Below, piece after piece: positions 1-4,737 of a stretch of 5,720 bases of DNA. Source of the DNA: Anaerolineales bacterium (GTDB lineage Bacteria > Chloroflexota > Anaerolineae > Anaerolineales > Villigracilaceae); the NCBI GenBank assembly GCA_016789485.1, contig JAEURE010000194.1:1-5720 (forward strand), given 5' to 3'. The position numbers and the translations under genes were made by a program. Position 1 is the first letter of the stretch. Each line of letters opens with the position of its first letter. The notes beneath the pieces were generated by a model that was given only the letters and a program-made list of their open reading frames with translations, ran no database searches and had not been told where the DNA came from.

Positions 1-501
1 CGGGTCATTCGACCTGATAGCTGATTTCAAAAGACCCTTGGCATCTTCCGGCGTTCCAGGGCTGACGACCTTGAGACCAGGGAAGTGCGCGAAGATGGCA
101 TCGGGAGTCTGCGAGTGCGTTGCGCCAAGCTGACGCCCGCCGCCGCCGACCGCACGAATGACCATCGGGAGGGTGAACTGTCCGCCGAACATGTAATGCA
201 GTTTCGGCGCCTGATTGACGATGTAGTCCATTGCGGAGAAACCGAAGTTGATGGTCATCAACTCCGCAATAGGGCGTTGACCGACCATTGCCGCGCCAAT
301 TGCGCCGCCGATGATGGCATTTTCCGCGATGGGTGTATCTTTGACGCGGGCCGCACCGTATTTGTCATAAAAGCCTTTGGTTACGGCATAGGTGCCGCCC
401 CAAACGCCGACCTCTTCACCCATAATAAAGACTGCGGGGTCACGGTCCATTTCTTCCATAAGAGCTTGCGAGATCGCCTCGCGCATTGTGATTTTTGCCA
501 T
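1..501 (-). CDS. pdhB: Pyruvate dehydrogenase E1 component, beta subunit (partial, N-terminal 167 residues)
   Basis: Reading the minus strand from the ATG at 501-499 gives an open frame to the window edge, 167 codons of a family that is usually about 325 residues, so the C-terminal half is outside. With the alpha subunit it forms the thiamine-diphosphate E1 enzyme that decarboxylates pyruvate and passes the acetyl group to lipoyl-E2 in the cytoplasm. Visible family marks are GEEVG at 28-32, DTPIAE at 55-60 (Glu60 corresponds to the family glutamate that contacts the aminopyrimidine N1' of ThDP), the conserved THSQ at 128-131 in the segment before PGLKVVSP at 141-148, and the opening MAKITMREAI typical of the family. 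The start is supported by GAGGA at 509-513, 7 bases before the ATG. It lies 76 bp behind pdhA on the same strand, so it is very likely co-transcribed; an E2 gene would be expected next, off the window. A branched-chain or acetoin dehydrogenase beta subunit is a less likely alternative. Confidence 0.92.
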   Translation of the reverse strand, partial: MAKITMREAISQALMEEMDRDPAVFIMGEEVGVWGGTYAVTKGFYDKYGAARVKDTPIAENAIIGGAIGAAMVGQRPIAELMTINFGFSAMDYIVNQAPKLHYMFGGQFTLPMVIRAVGGGGRQLGATHSQTPDAIFAHFPGLKVVSPGTPEDAKGLLKSAIRSNDP

Positions 502-508
502 GTGTAAA

Positions 509-513
509 TCCTC
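509..513 (-). promoter_or_regulatory. Ribosome binding site of pdhB
   Basis: The minus strand reads GAGGA, seven bases before the ATG at 501-499. It lies just downstream of the heptad repeat hairpin, so the site itself is outside the predicted stem and should stay accessible. Confidence 0.6.
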
Positions 514-522
514 GTGTTACTC

Positions 523-578
523 GGATGACCACTGACGATAGACCATTGACCACGGTCTGTCGTCCATTGTCCATCGTC
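523..578 (-). repeat. Eight-unit heptanucleotide repeat forming an intercistronic hairpin
   Basis: On the minus strand these 56 bp divide exactly into eight 7-mers. The first four (578 to 551) begin GAC and the last four (550 to 523) begin GTC; examples are GACGATG, GACAATG, GTCAATG and GTCAGTG. The array begins in the last base of the pdhA stop codon and fills most of the gap before pdhB. Because the phase switches from GAC to GTC, the two halves are complementary: 578-560 can pair with 534-552, 16 of 19 positions, one of them a G-U pair that exists only in the minus-strand RNA, closing a 7-base loop. There is no U-tract, so it is not a typical terminator. It could stabilise or process the mRNA between the two cistrons. 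I recall similar GGTC/CATTG-type intergenic repeats in Chloroflexota but cannot verify copies here. Confidence 0.75.
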
Positions 579-1534
579 TAATCTGCGTAAATATCCGTAA
601 ACAATTCTTCTGCTGCGGGTTCGGGGGAAGCTTCAGCGAATTCAACAGCCTTGATAACTTCCTCTTCCACGCGTGCTTCGATCTCGTCTAAGCCCTTGCG
701 TGTAGCGACTTTCTTGTCCAACAGGTATTTATTGAAAATACCGATGGGATCATTTTCCTGCCACTTCTTTACTTCTTCAGCTTTGCGGTAGCGTTCAGGG
801 TCGCCCATGGAATGTCCACGGAAGCGGTAGGTGTCGATCTCAAGCAGATAAGGTTGGCTGGATTCGCGGACGTATTTTATAGCTTCTGCCGCAGCCTCGT
901 AGACTTTCGTCACATCCATGCCGTCCACTTGGCCGTTCTTCATGCCATAGCCTTCGGCTTTCTGGCGGATTTCTGTCACGGCAGAGGCGCGGTCAACCGC
1001 AGTGCCCATCCCATATTGGTTGTTTTCACAAACCCACAGCACGCGCAGCCCCCAGGTTTTTGCAATATTCAACGCTTCATGGAAATAACCGATGTTGGTC
1101 GCGCCGTCACCGAACATACAAATGGTGACGTTATCATTGCCGGCATACTGATCGCCGATGGCAAAACCAGAAGCAATGGGGAGGTGTCCGCCGACGATGG
1201 CATGTCCGCCCCACATGTTTTTGGACGTATCTGCCATGTGCATGGAGCCGCCCTTGCCCTTGGACATGCCTGTTGCCTTGCCAAGCAATTCCGCCATCAC
1301 TTCATTGGCAGAAATGCCGCAATTCAGCGCCACACCGTGGTCGCGATAGGCAGTGATCACACGGTCACGAGGTTCTCGGGCTGCGATCAAACCCGTTGAA
1401 ACGGCTTCCTGCCCGATATACAGATGCATGAAACCACCGATTTTGCCAGCCTGGTACAGTTCTGCGCCGCGTTCTTCCACACGGCGGATCAATACCATCT
1501 GGTGATATAGATCTAACAGTTGTTCTTTCTTCAT
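578..1534 (-). CDS. pdhA: Pyruvate dehydrogenase E1 component, alpha subunit
   Basis: A complete 318-residue E1 alpha subunit, near the short end of the family and lacking any N-terminal extension. It binds thiamine diphosphate and Mg2+ and, with the beta subunit, catalyses the rate-limiting decarboxylation of pyruvate in the PDH complex. Visible motifs: LYIGQEA at 38-44, YRDHG at 63-67, SKGKGGSMH at 91-99, the ThDP motif from GDG at 142-144 to ENNQYGMGT at 170-178, and the phosphorylation-loop region RFRGHSMGDPERYR at 237-250. The first serine of the eukaryotic HSMSDP loop is kept (Ser242) while the second is Gly. The open frame extends 12 codons further to a TTG at 1570, but I chose the ATG at 1534 because MKKEQLL matches the usual family start and GGAG lies 10 bases upstream. 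It is first in the operon with pdhB. The pattern around GGHAIVGG and ENNQYGMGT favours PDH over acetoin or branched-chain dehydrogenase, though substrate cannot be settled from sequence alone. Confidence 0.94.
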   Translation of the reverse strand: MKKEQLLDLYHQMVLIRRVEERGAELYQAGKIGGFMHLYIGQEAVSTGLIAAREPRDRVITAYRDHGVALNCGISANEVMAELLGKATGMSKGKGGSMHMADTSKNMWGGHAIVGGHLPIASGFAIGDQYAGNDNVTICMFGDGATNIGYFHEALNIAKTWGLRVLWVCENNQYGMGTAVDRASAVTEIRQKAEGYGMKNGQVDGMDVTKVYEAAAEAIKYVRESSQPYLLEIDTYRFRGHSMGDPERYRKAEEVKKWQENDPIGIFNKYLLDKKVATRKGLDEIEARVEEEVIKAVEFAEASPEPAAEELFTDIYAD

Positions 1535-1544
1535 TAGGTTGAAG

Positions 1545-1548
1545 CTCC
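1545..1548 (-). promoter_or_regulatory. Ribosome binding site that decides the pdhA start
   Basis: The minus strand reads GGAG 10 bases before the ATG at 1534-1532. The spacing is slightly long. No purine-rich site precedes the upstream TTG at 1570, where a small hairpin (1564-1576) sits instead, so the ATG is the better start. Confidence 0.55.
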
Positions 1549-1563
1549 AATAATATGTTTCGT

Positions 1564-1576
1564 ACGCCAAAGGCGT
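1564..1576 (-). repeat. Small perfect hairpin in the pdhA leader
   Basis: ACGCC at 1564-1568 and GGCGT at 1572-1576 are perfect inverted repeats around a 3-base loop. In the pdhA leader RNA this forms a 5-bp GC-rich stem about 30 bases before the start codon and 15 bases before the ribosome binding site. A function in translation control is possible but unproven; a stem this short can occur by chance. Confidence 0.4.
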
Positions 1577-1594
1577 GACGCAATTTGAATTAAT

Positions 1595-1626
1595 GCTGGA
1601 AAAAACAACACCAAAAGTCTTCCAGC
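1595..1626 (-). repeat. Inverted repeat with a U-rich loop in the pdhA leader
   Basis: GCTGGAA at 1595-1601 and TTCCAGC at 1620-1626 are perfect 7-bp inverted repeats with an 18-base spacer. In the minus-strand RNA the loop carries a run of six U's. It lies inside the predicted 114-nt pdhA leader. It does not have the tail of a terminator, because the U-run is inside the loop rather than after the stem. It could be a protein or RNA binding element, or chance. Confidence 0.4.
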
Positions 1627-1654
1627 GTTGTGATTCCTGAGAACCGAATCGGGG

Positions 1655-1663
1655 ATTATATCA
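1655..1663 (-). promoter_or_regulatory. Extended -10 promoter of the pdhA-pdhB operon
   Basis: The minus strand reads TGATATAAT, a perfect match to the extended -10 form TGnTATAAT (TATAAT at 1660-1655). No good -35 is seen at 16-18 bp, as expected for extended -10 promoters. Transcription would begin near 1648, giving a leader of about 114 nt. The predicted start falls inside the odd palindrome CCGAATCGG (1644-1652), which could be an operator, though it is short. Confidence 0.6.
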
Positions 1664-1720
1664 GAGAAAAATTGCCCGAATTCAGAACGGAGAGTTTTTG
1701 AAAGCAATAGATCGCAAAAA

Positions 1721-1766
1721 ATATTAATATCAAAAATGTTGACTTTTCCCCTGCGTGTGCTATAAA
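1721..1766 (+). promoter_or_regulatory. Strong promoter with UP-like AT-rich flank for the 56-residue protein gene
   Basis: TTGACT at 1739-1744 and TATAAA at 1761-1766 are separated by 16 bp and match the sigma-70 type consensus in 5 of 6 positions each. Directly upstream are two A-tracts (1715-1720 and 1732-1736) and the palindrome ATATTAATAT (1721-1730), an arrangement like an UP element. Transcription would start near 1773, giving a leader of about 43 nt with a strong ribosome binding site. High expression is an inference. Confidence 0.7.
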
Positions 1767-1803
1767 TAATATATCCGCCAGAGTTGTTTAGCTATTTATT
1801 TCA

Positions 1804-1809
1804 AAGGAG
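1804..1809 (+). promoter_or_regulatory. Strong ribosome binding site of the 56-residue protein gene
   Basis: AAGGAG lies six bases before the ATG at 1816-1818, one of the two strongest Shine-Dalgarno sites in the window. It is a main reason for accepting this very short frame as a gene. Confidence 0.75.
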
Positions 1810-1815
1810 AGTTAA

Positions 1816-1986
1816 ATGAAACTTACACCGCCCAAAATGATTACCTTCTGGATCGCCATCGCCCTCGGTGTACTCGGTTTGCTTGCTGAACTTGGTACTC
1901 TTAGCATTTTGCCTATCGCTGCTTTCTGGCTTCTTTTCATCGGTTTTGTTCTTCTGGTTCTTGGCCTGTTGGTCAAAGGTCTCTAA
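1816..1986 (+). CDS. Small two-helix membrane protein, 56 residues, unknown function
   Basis: This short frame starts at an ATG preceded by AAGGAG and a good promoter, and ends in TAA shortly before a hairpin. The product opens MKLTPPKMITFW, then has two hydrophobic stretches, about residues 9-25 and 31-53, joined by a short turn containing Glu25, and ends LVKGL. The basic residues at both ends predict a helical hairpin with both termini in the cytoplasm. There is no lipobox or cleavable signal peptide. The hydrophobic segments contain many Gly, Leu and Ala residues. I recall small proteins of this general look in Anaerolineae genomes but know no function. It appears to be a single-gene transcript, divergent from pdhA and convergent with the lipoprotein gene. 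The strong expression signals favour a real gene; the alternative is a chance hydrophobic frame. Confidence 0.8.
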   Translation: MKLTPPKMITFWIAIALGVLGLLAELGTLSILPIAAFWLLFIGFVLLVLGLLVKGL

Positions 1987-2009
1987 TTTTTTTCAACTGG
2001 CGGATTTTC

Positions 2010-2036
2010 AAACTCCCTGCATTGCGCAGGGAGTTT
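2010..2036 (+). terminator. Hairpin terminator between convergent genes
   Basis: A perfect 11-bp stem, 2010-2020 with 2026-2036 (core ACTCCCTGC / GCAGGGAGT), closes the 5-base loop ATTGC. On the plus strand the stem ends in TTT and is followed by TCGTTT, a modest U-tract, so it best serves the 56-residue gene, whose stop is 24 bases upstream. On the minus strand it is 20 bases past the lipoprotein stop and is followed by GAAAA rather than T's, so it is a weaker terminator there, but no other is visible for that gene. Confidence 0.75.
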
Positions 2037-2055
2037 TCGTTTAGTGTTGAAAACC

Positions 2056-2778
2056 TCATCTGCAGGCAGGCACAATCTGTGCTACCCGTTGTGAGGCGCC
2101 ATTCTCGTTTACAGCTTCGATCTCATAAGTGAGATTTTTATTCAAGGGGGCAAAGTTATCCTGATGGATGAATTTGTTAGACTTTAATTCAACGATCTTC
2201 TCGCCGTCACGATAAATTCGGAACCCCACCTCATCCGAGCCCCCGCTTGTCCATTTCATCGTGACAATGAATTTTTTTATACCAGGCTGGCAGGATTGAT
2301 TTGTGATAAAAAATTGTCCGGGAGGGTTTGGCAAAGGGAGGGGCTCTTTGATTTGAACATTGCTAAAATCCGTATTCTCATCAGCGTTTTCGTTAAAGAT
2401 CCAGCATTCCCTCCCTGTGGCATTGACCACTTGCCACCACGTACTGTCGTCATTGCGGCCAATGACCTGCATGACCTTCTGCTCTGAGATCTGGTCTACA
2501 ATGTTATAAAACGTACTGGGTCCCATGCGGCAGTTGGAATTCTTTGTGAGCGTGATCTCGGCAGGAACGGATGGAGTTTCAGTCGGCGGGATCGGCGTTT
2601 CGGTTGGCATACTTGTGGCTGTGTTCTCAACAACAACCGTAGCGACGGTCTCTGTGGGGCTGATGGTGGGCACAGCGGCAGGTTCGGCGGTCCTCGAGTT
2701 TGTGCCTGGCAAATTACAAGCCAGCATTGCAAGAATCAAAACTACAACAAAAAATAAAATCCTTTTTTTCACCTTCAT
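2056..2778 (-). CDS. Secreted lipoprotein with SH3b-like and Fn3-like domains
   Basis: A 240-residue exported protein. The N-terminus KVKKR followed by a hydrophobic stretch (7-20) and the lipobox MLAC predicts signal peptidase II cleavage before Cys21 and lipid anchoring. Residues about 28-73 form a Thr/Pro-rich stalk with PTET-type repeats. Residues about 74-142 look like a bacterial SH3 domain: CRMGPSTFYNIV at 83-94, a central WWQVV at 114-118 and CWIF at 125-128. Residues about 154-240 look like an Fn3-type beta sandwich (FRIYRDGEKI at 186-195, YEIEAVNENG at 218-227). Cys83/Cys125 and Cys163/Cys239 could form disulfides within each domain. The likely role is binding cell-wall or extracellular polymer; no catalytic residues are seen. 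The start has AAAGGA six bases upstream and a TATAAT promoter. It is transcribed alone and ends convergently with the 56-residue gene. Domain calls come from pattern recognition and not from a profile search. Confidence 0.9.
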   Translation of the reverse strand: MKVKKRILFFVVVLILAMLACNLPGTNSRTAEPAAVPTISPTETVATVVVENTATSMPTETPIPPTETPSVPAEITLTKNSNCRMGPSTFYNIVDQISEQKVMQVIGRNDDSTWWQVVNATGRECWIFNENADENTDFSNVQIKEPLPLPNPPGQFFITNQSCQPGIKKFIVTMKWTSGGSDEVGFRIYRDGEKIVELKSNKFIHQDNFAPLNKNLTYEIEAVNENGASQRVAQIVPACR

Positions 2779-2798
2779 GGCTCATCCTTTGGTTATCG

Positions 2799-2827
2799 AA
2801 TAACGTTTTGAAAATTATATCGTTATT
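2799..2827. promoter_or_regulatory. Inverted repeat in the divergent promoter region, possible operator
   Basis: AATAACG at 2799-2805 and CGTTATT at 2821-2827 are perfect 7-bp inverted repeats whose centres are 22 bp apart, about two helical turns. They bracket the -10 and the predicted start (near 2807) of the lipoprotein gene. A dimeric repressor could bind here. TTAT at 2793-2796 adds a third related element. The region is AT-rich, so chance is a real alternative. Confidence 0.4.
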
Positions 2828-2841
2828 GTTTTAATGTACAA
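2814..2841 (-). promoter_or_regulatory. Promoter of the lipoprotein gene
   Basis: On the minus strand a perfect TATAAT (2819-2814) follows TTGTAC (2841-2836) after 16 bp. Transcription would start near 2807, leaving a leader of about 29 nt that contains AAAGGA at 2790-2785. The -35 keeps only the TTG of the consensus. It shares bases with the -10 proposed for the divergent HEAT gene. Confidence 0.6.
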
Positions 2842-2842
2842 T
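2837..2842 (+). promoter_or_regulatory. -10 element of the HEAT-repeat gene, implying a leaderless transcript
   Basis: TACAAT matches the -10 consensus in 5 of 6 positions. Six bases separate it from the A of the ATG at 2849, the expected distance to a transcription start. No convincing -35 is visible, and no Shine-Dalgarno site precedes either possible ATG (2834 or 2849). Together this suggests an mRNA that begins at its start codon. Confidence 0.45.
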
Positions 2843-2848
2843 AGCCCA

Positions 2849-3988
2849 ATGGATTGGTTGTCAGGTTCAAAACACGGACAGGCCAAAAAGCTGATCGCTC
2901 AACTTGCGGATGGGACCAAGCGTGACCAGGCTGCACGTGAGTTGATCGGGATGGGGGCAGATGCCGTGTTGCCATTGATCGACGCGCTTCAGACTCAAGA
3001 CTTGAACCTGCTCCTGACTTATCAACATATCCTCGCCCGAATCCCCTCCGCTTCGCCACATCTCATAAAGACTCTTGGAACCGCACATCCTCTCGTCCGT
3101 GCTCGTGTTGCAGAAGTGTTTTCACTCAGCAAAGATAAGAACGCCATCCCTGCCTTGATGGAAGCCGTGAAAGGTGAATTCTTCACTGTGCGTTCGCGGG
3201 CTGCGTTGGCGTTGGGCAATATCGGCGATGCGCGAGTTGTCCCTGTTTTGTTTCCACTGCTCAAAGATAACGATGATGAAGTCCGCATTGCGGCTTGCGT
3301 TGCCATCGGCAAATTCCGCGACCCCTCCACGTTTGACGAGATCACGAATGTTTTGCTGGATGACCCCAAAATAGAAGTGCGTCAGGCGGCGGCAAAAGTG
3401 TTGGGCGAAACAAAACATCCCGCCGCAATCCCTTTCTTGATGGAAGCTCTGCGAGATTCGTTTTGGTGGTACGAAAAAGAACAATCAGCCCAGGTGCTGT
3501 TGGATGCAATCGAAAGCATGGGCTCGGCCATTGTCGTTCCACTGATCGAGGCACTCGGTGATCGGGAAGTGACCGTCCGCAAGTATGCGGCGATGGTGCT
3601 GGGGAATTTACGCGATGCCCGTGCGATTGAAGAATTGGGGATGGCCGTGTACGACTTGCACCACGAAGTGAGTCAAGCCGCAGCGGAAGCGCTTGCCAAA
3701 TTTGGCGCACCAGCCATCGGCTTATTGAGTGAGGCGCTGCGGCACCCCGAGGCGGCTGTGCGCGAGCATGCAGTCATTGGGCTGGGGAAAATCCAGGACG
3801 CCCATGTTGTTCCACTGTTGATTGAAATGCTGCACGATTCTGATCGAGTTGTAAAAAAGCAGGCGATTTTGTCGTTGACGGAATTTAAAGACCCGCGTGC
3901 CGATTTGCCACTCAGAGAGATTGCGAACGACCGCGCCGACCGCGAGCTTGCCATGTTGGCAAAGCAGTTGATCGAGAATAAAAAATAA
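2849..3988 (+). CDS. HEAT-repeat (PBS lyase HEAT-like) protein
   Basis: A soluble 379-residue alpha-solenoid made almost wholly of about ten 30-residue HEAT repeats, a protein-binding scaffold with no catalytic motif. Regular units are seen near 11-45, 68-106, 107-139, 140-170, 171-203, 224-236, 237-268, 269-297, 298-329 and 330-360, with recurring helix patterns such as VRSRAALALGNIGDARVVPVL (114-134, abbreviated as VRxxAAxALGxIxD) and VREHAVIGLGKIQD at 304-317. The unit near 203-223 is irregular, with FWWYEKEQSAQ at 205-215. There is no signal peptide or membrane helix. Its partner is unknown; the neighbours suggest the downstream membrane protein or acetyltransferase but nothing proves it. 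The frame also allows an ATG at 2834, five codons earlier, but that ATG overlaps the proposed -10; I prefer 2849 because it sits at the predicted transcript start. Neither has a ribosome binding site. Confidence 0.92.
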   Translation: MDWLSGSKHGQAKKLIAQLADGTKRDQAARELIGMGADAVLPLIDALQTQDLNLLLTYQHILARIPSASPHLIKTLGTAHPLVRARVAEVFSLSKDKNAIPALMEAVKGEFFTVRSRAALALGNIGDARVVPVLFPLLKDNDDEVRIAACVAIGKFRDPSTFDEITNVLLDDPKIEVRQAAAKVLGETKHPAAIPFLMEALRDSFWWYEKEQSAQVLLDAIESMGSAIVVPLIEALGDREVTVRKYAAMVLGNLRDARAIEELGMAVYDLHHEVSQAAAEALAKFGAPAIGLLSEALRHPEAAVREHAVIGLGKIQDAHVVPLLIEMLHDSDRVVKKQAILSLTEFKDPRADLPLREIANDRADRELAMLAKQLIENKK

Positions 3989-4017
3989 CACTTACACTTT
4001 TATCGGTAGGAAAAAAC

Positions 4018-4713
4018 ATGAGGCGCATTCATACTTTGTTGGCCGTGCAATCTGTTGTTGCAATACTGGTCTCCATTAATCGCCTTGGTTCATGGACGTT
4101 GGGCTACGTCCTTCCAAATGAATTTCTCCGCTGGGTGGATTTCAACAATATGCTCATCCTGCCACTCTTTAGTCTGGTTGCATTTTATCTCCTCAAGAAA
4201 ACAATTGAAAATGGCTCGCCTGAAAGGGAGGGCCGCGCACACCTTGCGATCAACCTGGCTTTCATTGTTGGTATTTATCTTCTGGCAGCAAGTTATGGTG
4301 ATCACGAAGTAACAAACTACCTTCATGTTCGTTTTTGTCTTGATGATCCTGTCAGTGATCTGTGCCGCATTGTGATTTTTAATGACGATGAATTTTCACA
4401 CTGGATATTTTTTGCGGGCTTTGTGATGATGAATGCGGCGCTGCTATTCCTGCAGGTCTTGTTCCCCTGTCAGGAGAAGGTTGCTGGAAAAGATATTATC
4501 CTCTTGCTGGCAAATTCATTGTTCCTTGGCACAGGCGTTCTGGCGAATCTCGGTTTTGAAGAGATCGGCCTGGATTTATGCATCGTGGCTGCACTCGCTA
4601 TTTTTTCAGCATGTTTACTTTGGAAACGAGGCAGACAGCCATTATTTATTTACTACGCATCAGCCTATTGGTTTGGCCTGATCGGCAGCCTGATTGCCCA
4701 GATGTTGAGGTAA
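4018..4713 (+). CDS. Seven-helix integral membrane protein, unknown family
   Basis: A 231-residue protein I do not recognise. Hydrophobic segments lie near 6-22, 44-59, 75-91, 128-149, 159-177, 184-201 and 209-229. Basic loops at 60-73 (KKTIENGSPEREGR), 150-158 and 202-207 (WKRGRQ) predict N-in, C-out topology. The largest outer loop, 92-127, is rich in charged and metal-liganding residues: GDHEVTNYLH at 94-103 and FNDDEFSHW at 121-129, with Cys107 and Cys116 positioned for a disulfide. Such clustering of Asp, Glu and His at the membrane face resembles metal-dependent membrane hydrolases, but no known motif fits and this is speculation. The start has AGGA six bases upstream. It follows the HEAT gene by 29 bp and precedes the GNAT gene by 24 bp, so it is probably the middle gene of a three-gene transcript. 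There is no signal peptide apart from the first helix. Confidence 0.87.
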   Translation: MRRIHTLLAVQSVVAILVSINRLGSWTLGYVLPNEFLRWVDFNNMLILPLFSLVAFYLLKKTIENGSPEREGRAHLAINLAFIVGIYLLAASYGDHEVTNYLHVRFCLDDPVSDLCRIVIFNDDEFSHWIFFAGFVMMNAALLFLQVLFPCQEKVAGKDIILLLANSLFLGTGVLANLGFEEIGLDLCIVAALAIFSACLLWKRGRQPLFIYYASAYWFGLIGSLIAQMLR

Positions 4714-4725
4714 CTTTATTATTAA

Positions 4726-4731
4726 AAGGAG
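4726..4731 (+). promoter_or_regulatory. Ribosome binding site deciding the GNAT gene start
   Basis: AAGGAG lies six bases before the ATG at 4738. A second in-frame ATG at 4744 would be 12 bases away, so the first is preferred. Confidence 0.7.
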
Positions 4732-4737
4732 AACCCC

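Noticed and set aside
85..507. Plus-strand open frame of 140 codons opposite pdhB
   Set aside because: It is antisense to a clear E1 beta reading frame, has no family features, and its openness follows from the codon use of the real gene.
534..578. Heptad array read as a CRISPR array or transposon end
   Set aside because: Units are only 7 bp without spacers, and there are no target duplications, terminal inverted repeats of IS type or nearby cas or transposase genes.
523..578. Heptad hairpin as an intrinsic terminator between pdhA and pdhB
   Set aside because: No U-tract follows the stem on the minus strand, and termination there would cut off the second half of the same enzyme.
812..1399. 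Plus-strand open frame of 195 codons opposite pdhA
   Set aside because: It lies wholly within the highly conserved E1 alpha gene, has no ribosome binding site, and its product is His/Cys-rich without a recognisable domain.
1535..1570. Twelve-codon N-terminal extension of pdhA from a TTG
   Set aside because: The TTG has no ribosome binding site, the added residues MAYETYYWSFNL do not fit the family, and the ATG at 1534 has GGAG upstream.
2525..2803. Plus-strand 92-codon frame rich in Val/Ser/Gly opposite the lipoprotein start
   Set aside because: It is the reverse complement of the Thr/Pro stalk; low-complexity coding DNA often leaves such mirror frames.
3022..3710. Several minus-strand frames of 66-122 codons opposite the HEAT gene
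   Set aside because: They overlap each other and the repeat-rich HEAT gene, and none has start signals or a recognisable product.
4018..4713. Assignment of the seven-helix protein to the CREST (ceramidase/PAQR) superfamily
   Set aside because: Seven helices and His/Asp residues are suggestive, but the expected histidines in the last helices are missing and the residue spacing does not fit.
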